Assembly (NCBI GenBank): GCA_015061315.1 | Contig: SUWV01000004.1 | Coordinates: forward strand, 1 to 64,000 | From: Lentimicrobiaceae bacterium | GTDB taxonomy: Bacteria > Bacteroidota > Bacteroidia > Bacteroidales > F082 | Length of the DNA stretch: 64,000 nucleotides | Direction of reading: 5' to 3' | In this document: in pieces, positions 38,654 through 48,279 of the stretch | How the letters are laid out: every line of letters begins with the position of its first letter | Position numbering within the stretch: position 1 is the stretch's first letter | Position numbers and translations under genes: made by a program | The notes under the pieces: model-generated | The model's database searches: none | The model's input: the letters and a program-made list of their open reading frames with translations, nothing else | Told to the model about the DNA's origin: nothing

Positions 38654-39385
38654 TTAAACTAGTTCATTATCTAGTTTACACATCAACATACTGGCAAAAT
38701 GTAATTTTCTAATAGCATCTGCTTTTGATAATGTTTGATTGCTATGAGCTTTGGGGTTTCTTATGCCAATCATTGCTCCCACAAACATTTCCATATATCC
38801 TTGTTGTACATTTGTACCTGTTTCAGTTGAAATATCTCCTAATTTTATTATTGGATTTTGAGGAGAAAATGCCGATTGCATTAATTTTACACCATCTTTT
38901 TCAATGGATGTCCTATTCTTATAAATTCCTTTAACTCTAGTATTTACTTCCTTAAATGCAGCTTCTACTGCATCTGCATAATAACTATCATCAAAACGAC
39001 CTTTAGCGACTGAAACTATCTGTGGGTGTATATTGTCCCAAAAAGATGATGAATTATTATTACTATATCCATTTAGATAGGCAATAGTTGCAATAACTTC
39101 ACCAAACAAATATGGGTTAATGCCATTTTGAGGCGTAGATAATGGTTGCCCAAATTGATTCACAGAAATAAAATCAGGCATTTTAAGATTAGGTAATATT
39201 TTGTCTCTAAGCCTATCACTAAATACTTTATATTCTACTGGAACCAAAGGTATCAATTTATACAACTCATTGTATAGCTCAGTGCAACTAATATTATTGC
39301 TTTGAATGTGTTGCATATTGATCATATGACGGATACGATCAATAATCTGTTTACAGATTTCTAATTGTGCTAAATATCTGTCCAT
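38654..39385 (-). CDS. TIGR02391-like protein (Abi-associated family)
   Basis: NIHPQIVSVAKGRFDDSYYADAVEAAFKEVNTRVKGIY...GYMEMFVGAMIGIRNPKAHSNQTLSKADAIRKLHFASMLMCKLD. Confidence 0.78.
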   Translation of the reverse strand: MDRYLAQLEICKQIIDRIRHMINMQHIQSNNISCTELYNELYKLIPLVPVEYKVFSDRLRDKILPNLKMPDFISVNQFGQPLSTPQNGINPYLFGEVIATIAYLNGYSNNNSSSFWDNIHPQIVSVAKGRFDDSYYADAVEAAFKEVNTRVKGIYKNRTSIEKDGVKLMQSAFSPQNPIIKLGDISTETGTNVQQGYMEMFVGAMIGIRNPKAHSNQTLSKADAIRKLHFASMLMCKLDNELV

Positions 39386-40212
39386 TATTCTAATTGTTTT
39401 CTATAAACTGAATCTAAAGTATTACCTTCTTTATCTTTCCATTCTATCCAACCGTTTGCAGAACGACCCAAACAAAAACATGCAGCAGTACTTGGACTTG
39501 TAAAAGTTTTATCCGATGTCATTATTATTTTACCATCTTCTATAGCTGAATATTCTTGAAGCATCTTTTCCCTATGCTCGATTCCTTTAAAAGAAGATGT
39601 TGTGTTTTGTGCTATGACACTTCCTTTCAATACAGTAAAGCCATTTGAACTATAGAAACCTTTTGCATTACATCCACGACCAGTGGCGTAAAACAAATGT
39701 TCTTTTTCCTCTTGTACCACTTCAAATATGTTACAACCGACAAACGCTGCCAAAAACTTCACATCCTCAAAGAACTCATCCATTGAGTCTTTCTGATATT
39801 CAGGCAAGTTTGGAGCTTTGGGAGTTTGTTTGTTGTCGTTCAATACAAATGTGTTTGCATTTTTAGCTTCTGATATTGCTTTGTATTCTAAATACTGAAC
39901 ATCAGCTTTTGTCATATCTGCGTCTTTTGAAACAAAAATGAGTGCTTTTTGCCAAAATGACTTCTTGCTATCGTGATCTTTAACACGCTCACGGAAGTTC
40001 TCTGTTTCACCTATATATGCTTGCGGTTTTGTCATTTCATCTTCGCCAAGTAATATGTAAAACGCTGGTTTCTGTAGTTTATCCTGCGTATTAAGATATG
40101 CAAGATTCGAGCGTGGCACAACAAACATCTGGCAAATCTTGTTGCTGATGAATGCGTATTGAGTTCCTTTCGGATCTCCATCAATTAAGTATGTGGTTAC
40201 TGTTTTGCCCAT
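39385..40212 (-). CDS. GIY-YIG nuclease family protein with C-terminal DUF4357
   Basis: PAFYILLGEDEMTKPQAYIGETENFRERVKDHDSKKSFW and SDKTFTSPSTAACFCLGRSANGWIEWKDKEG. Confidence 0.85.
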   Translation of the reverse strand: MGKTVTTYLIDGDPKGTQYAFISNKICQMFVVPRSNLAYLNTQDKLQKPAFYILLGEDEMTKPQAYIGETENFRERVKDHDSKKSFWQKALIFVSKDADMTKADVQYLEYKAISEAKNANTFVLNDNKQTPKAPNLPEYQKDSMDEFFEDVKFLAAFVGCNIFEVVQEEKEHLFYATGRGCNAKGFYSSNGFTVLKGSVIAQNTTSSFKGIEHREKMLQEYSAIEDGKIIMTSDKTFTSPSTAACFCLGRSANGWIEWKDKEGNTLDSVYRKQLE

Positions 40213-40223
40213 AATGTATTTAG

Positions 40224-41900
40224 TTATATAGTGATGGTTTCATTTATCTTTGCCTTATCAAAAGATGTAAATTTCAGTAACAGTCCCTCTTTGTTTATTG
40301 TTCCAACTATGCGACTCATAGAAGAATTGATGGTTGTTGCTGATAATGTTTTGATTATTGTAAACGACTTTCTCGAAGGTTCTTTTTTTACTATAATAAT
40401 ACCACCACGCATTGTTTTAATCGTGGTTAATAGCATTTTATTTTGATTTCGGGCATTCACAATAAAGAATCCGTTTTCATTCTCCTCAATAAAATATTTG
40501 CCAGAATTAAAAGGTTTGCTTTTAATTGAAAAATGAGAAATGATATCAGGCTTATGAGTGGAAATATCTTCTGTCGGGATAACAGGAATTACAGTAGATA
40601 TTTCTTCTACTACCTCTTCGACAACTTTAGGTATTTCTAAATCTTGTATAAGGATCATTTCCTCGTTGCCTTCGCTCAAATCTGTTTCCACATACTCTCT
40701 TAAGTTACCATTGTTGCGAGAATATCCTTTTGTAGAAGAGGTTTCTTTATCTTCTCCATAGAAGAAAGACTCCCAATCTCGTTCCTCATCAGGCAGACCA
40801 AAGCGAGAGTACATACCTACGTTATCAAGTATTATACACTTCTTATCACCATTCTTTCGCAAACCTCTTCCGACTTGTTGTATGTATTTGACTAATGATT
40901 TTGTAGGTCTTGCTAATTGAATAAATTCAATATCAGGGCAATCAAAACCTTCTGAGAAAATATCAACATTTACAATAATATCAATTTCTCCATTTCTAAA
41001 AGCTTTTATAACTTTTTCTCTGACCTTTGCAGGAGTCTTGCTATCAATATTTTCAATTGCTAAACCGCGATTGCGATATTGCAAGCATATGTGCTCACTA
41101 TGTTCTCTTGAGATGCTATAAATAATACCTTTCTTGCCTAAGACATTTTTTTCATAACTATCATAAAGCTGAGCTCGAATCTTTGATGTATCACACACTT
41201 CTACCAATGCACTGTTCTTATAATCACCGTCTATATCAAATTCCCTAATAGACTCAATAGATTTGACAAGTTCGGAACTTGTAGGAATAGAATAATATTG
41301 ATATGTTGCCAACCATCCTTTTTGTATAAAATCCTTAATTGACATAGAAGGAATATACGCATCAAAGATTTGTGCAAAACCACTATTATTCATTCTCCAA
41401 GGGGTTGCAGTTACGCCCAACTTTTTAGCATCAGGGCAATACTCCCATAATTTCTGATATGAATTTGCAACTGCGTGATGAGCTTCATCTATGATTATAA
41501 AGTCAAATTTCAGATCATCTATCATACATTGATTAGCAGGATGTGTGATGGTTTGAATAGAGGCTACTTGTATAGCTTGAGTCAAATCACGCTTATCCAT
41601 CATCGTGCCAGCTAGCACACCATGTTTAATGCGATATTTATCTAGGCTACGAGAACTTTGCTCGATCAATTCACTACGATGAGCTATGATTAATATACGA
41701 TAATTAATATTATGTCTTAATCCCCAAATGCTTATATCACGGATAATAGATGTAAATAATCGAGTTTTGCCAGTTCCTGTTGGCATCTGATATAGGATAT
41801 TGTCAACACAATTCCACTTGCTAAAGATCTCCTCTTTGGCAAATTGCTGATAATCACGCAATGTGATATCATTTTGACAAAACTCGTTATAATCAATCAT
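40224..41900 (-). CDS. DEAD/DEAH-box superfamily II helicase
   Basis: QMPTGTGKTRLFTSII, FDFIIIDEAHHAVANSYQ, VTATPWRMNN, QQVGRGLRK. Confidence 0.92.
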   Translation of the reverse strand: MIDYNEFCQNDITLRDYQQFAKEEIFSKWNCVDNILYQMPTGTGKTRLFTSIIRDISIWGLRHNINYRILIIAHRSELIEQSSRSLDKYRIKHGVLAGTMMDKRDLTQAIQVASIQTITHPANQCMIDDLKFDFIIIDEAHHAVANSYQKLWEYCPDAKKLGVTATPWRMNNSGFAQIFDAYIPSMSIKDFIQKGWLATYQYYSIPTSSELVKSIESIREFDIDGDYKNSALVEVCDTSKIRAQLYDSYEKNVLGKKGIIYSISREHSEHICLQYRNRGLAIENIDSKTPAKVREKVIKAFRNGEIDIIVNVDIFSEGFDCPDIEFIQLARPTKSLVKYIQQVGRGLRKNGDKKCIILDNVGMYSRFGLPDEERDWESFFYGEDKETSSTKGYSRNNGNLREYVETDLSEGNEEMILIQDLEIPKVVEEVVEEISTVIPVIPTEDISTHKPDIISHFSIKSKPFNSGKYFIEENENGFFIVNARNQNKMLLTTIKTMRGGIIIVKKEPSRKSFTIIKTLSATTINSSMSRIVGTINKEGLLLKFTSFDKAKINETITI

Positions 41901-44236
41901 TAGAATTCCTCAGTAGGTGCTAAACTTTGTAATATCGATTGCATTTCATTAACCTCTGCTTGTGATAGAGGTCTTCCTTTAGTGGTAGTCCATGCTTTAC
42001 TGAATGCAATAAGGTCATTTATCCATTTCAGTTTGTCAGTCTTTGTTCTAAATGAATCTGACACCTGTATCGCAAACTCATCCTCAAATGTAACGAATGA
42101 CTCATCATCCTCTTTCTTTACACTCCAGTTACTTTCAATAATTTCTTTGTAATCCTGTAATGTCATTAGGTCTGTCCAATCTTGGTTGTCAACATCCTCA
42201 TCGTCACCCATGCGCTGAAGACATTTGCCCATAATCTTTTTTACCTTACTCTCCCAGATGCTTCCGTATAGTTCTTCAAGTTTTCTGAGAATGGTCTCTT
42301 TTATGTGTTTTTCAATCTGGTGGCCATACTCTTTTCCTTCCTCTTGCAAGTCTTTATCCTGTGTTTCAAGCCAAGCTTCTAGGCCTTCTGGATTATATTC
42401 AGACATCTGTTTGTGAATGGAATTTTGATACATTCGAAGCCATAGAGTATCCGCACCTTGACCTTTGATTAAGCGAATTTGCGTTTGTTCATCTATCGGC
42501 ATATTGCACAAATAATTGATTAGCACATCAAAATATGGAGCCATTGCATCTACCTGCTCTTTGGTGCTAGATTTTTGCGATAACTTCTCACTTCTGATTA
42601 GACTCTCATTTAAAGATGCAATTAAAGAAACGAAAGCATATGTACCGCGATTACACTCAATAAAGGTCTCATATTCTTCTTTATGCTCATTGATCATTTT
42701 GTAATAAACATAAGCATAGCAATCCTTTATTAAATTCGATATTCGTTTCTGTGCATCCAACATTGCTTTGTTATGCTCAACGCAGTTAGTGTTGTATAGA
42801 CAAACATCCGTATGATCTGTAAATTCTTTCTTGGTCGCTTTAGGTAGCAGTGATGATTTAGACAGCGCTGTATCAAATGGCTTTAATTGCAGTTTCGCAG
42901 TATCTTCTCCAATTGCAATCTTGCGGGCCAAAACACTGCTATTATCCCTGCCAAGTTGTTTAATAATGGATGAACGCAACGCCTTTAAACGCGAATCCAA
43001 ATGTGGAGACTCCCAGTTCAAATCCTCGTTTAAATCCAAACGCAAGCTCGGGCTAACAGCCTTTTGATGCTCATTGATATCCATAAATATTCTGAGCTGT
43101 TCATCTGATGGCAAACCATCAAAAGCTACTACAGGGATCGTATTCGTATCTTTATATTTTGAGCCTGCGTAACCATATACGCGATGTTGGCCATCTATGA
43201 TATATGCAATGCAATAGGCGTTCGGAATGGTAAGGTATCCTAATTTTGTTCTCGTATCATCAGATCCGCCAGAAGCCAAATCAAACTGAATCCTATTTTT
43301 CCTCTCAGAATCATCAAAATTGATAATTACAGAGTTAGGAAAGTATCCATTTTTCTTATCAATAAATTCCCCAATACCCTTCAATCGAGAAGGTACAAGC
43401 AACCTCTGATATGTTGGCATAGTGATTTGCGTATTGACTCTTGTTCGATGCAACACAAAGCCAATCTTTAGCAGTGTGGCTGGCTCGATAGAAAGCATAT
43501 AATACGTGTGACCACCCATAGTACCTTTTAATGCCGGGATACGAATTTTATCATTATTGATGCGTTCGTGTCGGAACATCAAACCATAAAATTGGTATAT
43601 AACAGTTGAGTTATATGCCTTTATGAGACTATTCACATAGTCGTATGTATTGTCAGTAAACTGGAATATCTTATTTTCTGCCAATCTCTTCTCGTCCTCA
43701 CATCCCTCTGCAAATGTGTAATTGCGTGTCGCAAAAATAAACTTAACCTTTTTGTCCTCTCCGTATATTTGACGCAAAGCCTTCATTACACCATCCCTAT
43801 ATAAGCGCATATCGTCTATATCTTTTTTGAATGATGCGGGCTTAATGTTTTCAGTGGCCTTACACTCAACAACAAATATAGCTTCTTCGCCAATAGCAAC
43901 AACATCAAGTTGATGTTTATCTCCTGGATTTTCTCCCCAAGGAATCTCTAACTTCTCATCATAATTAAGATGTCTAAAGCCAAGATTATAAAACATACAC
44001 CAAATATCATCCTCAAATCTTACTCCTGCAGGTTTGAGTTTTTGGATCTTTGCCTTATATTTTGTTCGAGAAACTTCTTCCCATCCTTCATTAACATAAT
44101 CTTCTAGCTCATTGATTAAAATACTTTGTGTGAAGTATGGGTTCTTTTTTGCTTTAAATTTTTTCGTTAACATGGACTCATCATGAGTCATATGTTCCTT
44201 AATTGCTTGAATCTGCGAGATAGTCAAAGAAGCCAT
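41900..44236 (-). CDS. DGQHR-domain (DndB-like) protein with N-terminal PD-(D/E)XK-like nuclease
   Basis: N-terminal KHQLDVVAIGEEAIFVVECKATENIK; central YIIDGQHRVYGYAGS...FDGLPSDEQLRIFMDINEHQKAVSPSLRLDL. Confidence 0.85.
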   Translation of the reverse strand: MASLTISQIQAIKEHMTHDESMLTKKFKAKKNPYFTQSILINELEDYVNEGWEEVSRTKYKAKIQKLKPAGVRFEDDIWCMFYNLGFRHLNYDEKLEIPWGENPGDKHQLDVVAIGEEAIFVVECKATENIKPASFKKDIDDMRLYRDGVMKALRQIYGEDKKVKFIFATRNYTFAEGCEDEKRLAENKIFQFTDNTYDYVNSLIKAYNSTVIYQFYGLMFRHERINNDKIRIPALKGTMGGHTYYMLSIEPATLLKIGFVLHRTRVNTQITMPTYQRLLVPSRLKGIGEFIDKKNGYFPNSVIINFDDSERKNRIQFDLASGGSDDTRTKLGYLTIPNAYCIAYIIDGQHRVYGYAGSKYKDTNTIPVVAFDGLPSDEQLRIFMDINEHQKAVSPSLRLDLNEDLNWESPHLDSRLKALRSSIIKQLGRDNSSVLARKIAIGEDTAKLQLKPFDTALSKSSLLPKATKKEFTDHTDVCLYNTNCVEHNKAMLDAQKRISNLIKDCYAYVYYKMINEHKEEYETFIECNRGTYAFVSLIASLNESLIRSEKLSQKSSTKEQVDAMAPYFDVLINYLCNMPIDEQTQIRLIKGQGADTLWLRMYQNSIHKQMSEYNPEGLEAWLETQDKDLQEEGKEYGHQIEKHIKETILRKLEELYGSIWESKVKKIMGKCLQRMGDDEDVDNQDWTDLMTLQDYKEIIESNWSVKKEDDESFVTFEDEFAIQVSDSFRTKTDKLKWINDLIAFSKAWTTTKGRPLSQAEVNEMQSILQSLAPTEEF

Positions 44237-44270
44237 ATTAAATTCATTTATTTGTTAACACTACGATATA

Positions 44271-45179
44271 TTAGTAATTCATAATGAGTAATTCTATTTC
44301 CTTTTCCCGTTTCCCTGCATGAGCATTTATGAAACGATGGGCTAAAATTTGATTGATATTATACGTATTATATAATTTGACAAAATATAATTCTCCATTA
44401 TCGTCTAACGATTTTGAATTACTTAGCATAATCTTACATCCTTCTTGGGTTAATCTATCACAATAAGCTTTCAGTTTTTCCTGCTCTGCGTCATCAAATA
44501 CATTATGTGTATACTCAATAAAGCATGCTGAACCAGAGAGCGGTCGATATGGTGGATCGATATAAATAAAGTTGTACTTTCCACCTAAACGATTTGTGAT
44601 ATTTTGATATCCTCCAACATATATATCTACCTTCTGCAACGCCTTGTGGTCTGTCATAATGAGTTCTTCGTCACAAATGTTAGGATGATCATATTGGCCA
44701 AATGGCACATTGAATTTTCCACTAGTATTGACCCTATAAAGACCATTAAAACAAGTCTTATTAAGAAATATAAAACAAGCTGCCCGCTTTTCTTTTGTCA
44801 GTTCTTCATTATTATACTTCTCTCGTATTTGATAATAGTACTGCGATTTTGTTTCTATGGTAGTTAGTCGATAATACTCTTCTTTTATTTCCCGTAATGA
44901 TGCTATGAGTTTTTCAGGGTCATTTTTTATTAACAAATAACAATTTATCAAGTCCTCATTAACATCATTAATTACAGCTCGTTTTATGTTAGGGTAATGT
45001 ACTAACATATAAAAGAGCATGGCACCACCTCCAACAAAGGGCTCAATATAAGTCACATTTTGCTGTTTCTCAAAGTCCTGTGGCAAGTACTCTACAAGTT
45101 GACTTATTATAGAACCTTTACCACCAGCCCATTTCACGAATGGCTTAGCAACAGCTCTGTTAATTTGTTTTTTTGACAT
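44271..45179 (-). CDS. DNA adenine methylase, D12 class (Dam family)
   Basis: KPFVKWAGGKGSIISQLVEYLP, TYIEPFVGGGAMLFYML, NFIYIDPPYRPLS. Confidence 0.94.
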   Translation of the reverse strand: MSKKQINRAVAKPFVKWAGGKGSIISQLVEYLPQDFEKQQNVTYIEPFVGGGAMLFYMLVHYPNIKRAVINDVNEDLINCYLLIKNDPEKLIASLREIKEEYYRLTTIETKSQYYYQIREKYNNEELTKEKRAACFIFLNKTCFNGLYRVNTSGKFNVPFGQYDHPNICDEELIMTDHKALQKVDIYVGGYQNITNRLGGKYNFIYIDPPYRPLSGSACFIEYTHNVFDDAEQEKLKAYCDRLTQEGCKIMLSNSKSLDDNGELYFVKLYNTYNINQILAHRFINAHAGKREKEIELLIMNY

Positions 45180-45502
45180 ATATCAAAAACAATCTATTCT
45201 TTTTTTATAATTTTTAAGTTCTTCTTATCCTCTAAATAGAAAACATATTGGTTATTAAGAAATGAGAATTACATTCACAAAGAAAATTAATATCTTACGC
45301 TCAAATCTAACCTTCTTTTAATTGCAAATTTAAAAAAATATTATAAAACTATAATATCTCTTAAAAAATATTTCTTTGCTACATTATTTGTAATTCTAAG
45401 TTTGTTTTAAATGATTAAAATAATTATTAAAACATTTAGCACCATAATTATCATTTGTAAACTATTAATCATACCCATCATTTTCTATTCAGTAGCCGTC
45501 CT

Positions 45503-45585
45503 GCGTTAGGGATTGGAGCGGCATCCTTTTGGAGCGTAGCGGAAAAAGACATAGCGGAAAGCCCGACGGCAGAGCCGGAACGCCC
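45503..45585 (-). repeat. Dispersed hairpin element family A, copy 5 (reverse orientation)
   Basis: Reverse complement reads GGGCGTTCCGGC-TCT-GCCGTCGGGC...CTTTTTCCGCTACGCTCCAAAAGG...CCCTAACGC. Confidence 0.9.
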
Positions 45586-45678
45586 AAAGTCAATTCATAA
45601 TTGAAAGTTTAAAGTATTTAAGTTTTAAAGTTTATTTACTCAGATCTCAAGCCCAAAGTCCGTTGTCTATTGTCTATT

Positions 45679-45805
45679 GTCTATTGTCTTAAAATCCTTT
45701 AACATCTCTCCCACTCTTTCATTAACATTTACGTTAGAAATTGTTAAAAACGTGATTTTGTCGGGGAAAAGTATTGACAAAAGGAATGGGATTGTTGTAA
45801 CTTTG
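45679..45805 (+). promoter_or_regulatory. Shared upstream module copy 2 with TAACTTTG (45798-45805)
   Basis: AACATCTCTCCCACTCTTTCATTAACATTTACGTTAGAAATTGTTAA...ATTGACAAAAGGAATGGGATTGTTGTAACTTTG. Confidence 0.75.
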
Positions 45806-45837
45806 TGAGAGAGAATATTACCAAAATTTATGATGAT

Positions 45838-46971
45838 ATGAGTAGTGATAGAAAAGATTCCGAACAGGATTTATCGCAATATGTTTCAGCGGTAAAAGAG
45901 ATTAAAAACGCTATACTTGACAGCCGCTATCGTGTGGCAAGACAAGCTAATAAAGAGGTGCTGCAACTTAACTATGGCATTGGCAGGTTTATATCTGTTA
46001 ATAGCAGATCTGCAAAATGGGGAAGTAACGCCATAACAGTGATTTCTAAAATGCTTCAACAGGAATTGCCTGGATTAAAAGGTTTTTCAGAAGCAAGCAT
46101 AAAGATGATGAGAATCTTCTATGAAGAATGGTGTCACATATTCGAAAATCGTCAATTGGCAATTGACGATTTAGGTAATCCAATAATTGATAGTATATCA
46201 AGTGATAACATAAGGATAGAAGAATTTGATACGGATAAATTATCAGAATCAGATTTGTCTTATTTTTTAAATGTCGGCTTTACCAACCATTACATAATAA
46301 TCAGCAGAACCACAACATTAGAAGAACGACTTTATTATATCCGACGATGTGCCACTGAATTTTGGAAGGTGGAGACAACGAAGTATTATCTTAAAGAAGA
46401 TCTTTATCACAAGGAAGGTAGCATTCAGCAGACTAACTTCGAGAAAACCATTGAAGAATCTGATTTTAAAAGGAGAGCTTTACAATCGTTCAAAGAGGAA
46501 TATCAACTTGATTTTATCAACACTGAGGATATAAGCGAAAAGGTCATCGAACAACAGGTGGTGCTGAATATCAAGAATTTCATCATGGCGTTCGGTCCAG
46601 AGTTTACCTTTATGGGAAATCAATACAGATTAGAAGTTTCCGGAAAAGAATTCTTCATCGACTTGCTTTTCTTTTCGCGTCGCTTGAAATCGCTTGTCGC
46701 TTTTGAATTGAAACGTGGAGAATTCAAACCTGAATATACTGGAAAAATGAACTTCTATCTCGCGGCATTAGATAAATATGTTAAACTTCCTGACGAGAAT
46801 CCTTCTATCGGAATAATTTTATGTAAAAGCAAAAATGAGGAAATCGTGGAATTGTCTTTCTCCGATACTTCAAAGCCAATGGGAGTTGCGACATTTAGGA
46901 CTTCGCAAGAACTGCCAAAACGTTTCAGAAAGGCTTTGCCAAATATAGAGGATTTGAAGAAGTTGTTATAA
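45838..46971 (+). CDS. DUF1016/YhcG-family PD-(D/E)XK nuclease-like protein, intact
   Basis: VLQLNYGIGRFISVNSRSAKWGSNAITVISKMLQQELPGLKGFSEASIKMM...YRLEVSGKEFFIDLLFFSRRLKSLVAFELKRGEFKPEYTGKMNFYL. Track start at 45805 is a GTG overlapping the -7 box; ATG at 45838 is preferred. Confidence 0.9.
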   Translation: MSSDRKDSEQDLSQYVSAVKEIKNAILDSRYRVARQANKEVLQLNYGIGRFISVNSRSAKWGSNAITVISKMLQQELPGLKGFSEASIKMMRIFYEEWCHIFENRQLAIDDLGNPIIDSISSDNIRIEEFDTDKLSESDLSYFLNVGFTNHYIIISRTTTLEERLYYIRRCATEFWKVETTKYYLKEDLYHKEGSIQQTNFEKTIEESDFKRRALQSFKEEYQLDFINTEDISEKVIEQQVVLNIKNFIMAFGPEFTFMGNQYRLEVSGKEFFIDLLFFSRRLKSLVAFELKRGEFKPEYTGKMNFYLAALDKYVKLPDENPSIGIILCKSKNEEIVELSFSDTSKPMGVATFRTSQELPKRFRKALPNIEDLKKLL

Positions 46972-46976
46972 CTTTG
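46969..46976 (+). promoter_or_regulatory. TAACTTTG -7 box overlapping the stop codon of the upstream DUF1016 gene
   Basis: TAA stop at 46969-46971 is part of TAACTTTG; leader GGAAGGAATTTTACCAAAATTTATGATGATATG matches that of 45838. Confidence 0.55.
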
Positions 46977-47007
46977 CGGAAGGAATTTTACCAAAATTTA
47001 TGATGAT

Positions 47008-48048
47008 ATGGGAAAGTTAATTAAAATTGATGGCGAATATGCCAATTGGATTAAGGATTTAAGTTTACGTTTTAAGCAGAGTCAGATCAAAGCGGCAATC
47101 AGAGTCAATAGCGAGATGCTGAGATTCTATTTTAATTTAGGTGCCGATATTGTTAACAAGAAAGCCGAGAGTCGTTGGGGCGATGGTTTCTTTGCCAATT
47201 TAAGTCGAGATTTGCAGAATGAATTGCCTGGCGTAAAAGGGTTTTCTGAAACAAATTTAAGATATTCAAAATATTTCTATCTATTATATAATCAAACGCT
47301 TACAATTCATCCCCAAGTTGGGGACGAATTTGGTGTTTTTAAGATTCCTTGGGGTCACCACAAATATATCATCGACAAATGTAAGAAAGATACAGACAAG
47401 GCTCTTTTCTATGTCAGAAAAACTCTTGAAAACAATTGGTAGCGAAGTGTCTTGCTGAATTTTTTAGACACTGATTTGTACGAGCGACAAGGTAAGGCTG
47501 TTAGTAATTTCAAAAATACTTTGCCAGAAGTGAACAGCGATTTGGCGCAACAATTGGTGAAGGATCCTTATTGTTTTGACTTCGCTTCATTGACTGACCG
47601 TTATAACGAAAAAGAATTAAAAGATGCTCTCGTTAAAAACATAGAGAATTTCCTCATTGAATTGGGTAACGGTTTCGCTTATATGGGACGGGAATATCGT
47701 ATTGAAGTCGGCAATACGGAGTTGTTTGCTGATATGATGTTCTACAACACTGTTTTACATTGTTACGTAGTCATAGAAGTAAAAACAAAAAAATTCGAGC
47801 CTTCGTTTTTAGGACAACTTAGCGGTTATGTCTCATGCGCCAATCATGTTCTGAGAAGAGATGGCGATAATCCCACAGTAGGATTGCTGATTTGCAAGGA
47901 TAAAGATGACGTGATGGCTCGTTATGCTCTTGAAGGTTATAACAATCCGCTTGGTATTTCAGAGTATGAGTTATCGAAGTTGTTCCCTCAAGATTTCAAA
48001 AGCACCTTGCCAAGTATCGAAGATCTTGAAAAGGAACTTGAAGATTGA
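47008..48048 (+). pseudogene. DUF1016/YhcG paralog interrupted by one amber codon
   Basis: ORFs 47008-47442 and 47452-48048 are in the same frame; ...KTLENNW*RSVLLNFLDTDLYERQGKAV with TAG at 47440-47442. Confidence 0.85.
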
Positions 48049-48059
48049 AATGAGGAATC

Positions 48060-48176
48060 TTAACAAATCTTAACATCTCTCCCACTCTTTCATTAACATT
48101 CACGTTAAAAATTGTTAAAATCGTGATTTTGTTAATAAAAAGTCTTGACAAAAGAAATGGGATTGTTGTAAATTTG
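48060..48176 (+). promoter_or_regulatory. Shared upstream module copy 3 with TAAATTTG (48169-48176)
   Basis: AACATCTCTCCCACTCTTTCATTAACATTCACGTTAAAAATTGTTAAAATCGTGATTTTG...CTTGACAAAAGAAATGGGATTGTTGTAAATTTG, upstream of RhuM. Confidence 0.72.
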
Positions 48177-48279
48177 TAGAAGTTATGATAATTATCGTTC
48201 GAGGATGAAAATAATAGAATTATCAGTTATTGTATTTTAGAAATATTCTTTATCTTCGCAAACAAAAAAACTAAGAAAT

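Noticed and set aside
38654-45179. Five-gene operon as a classical Dnd phosphorothioation system
   Set aside because: DGQHR resembles DndB, but no DndA/C/D/E-like protein is encoded here; Dam, GIY-YIG and helicase give a different composition.
47440-47442. Amber codon in the DUF1016 paralog considered as programmed readthrough/recoding
   Set aside because: No recoding signal or suppressor evidence; two other gene remnants with nonsense or deletion nearby make ordinary decay simpler.
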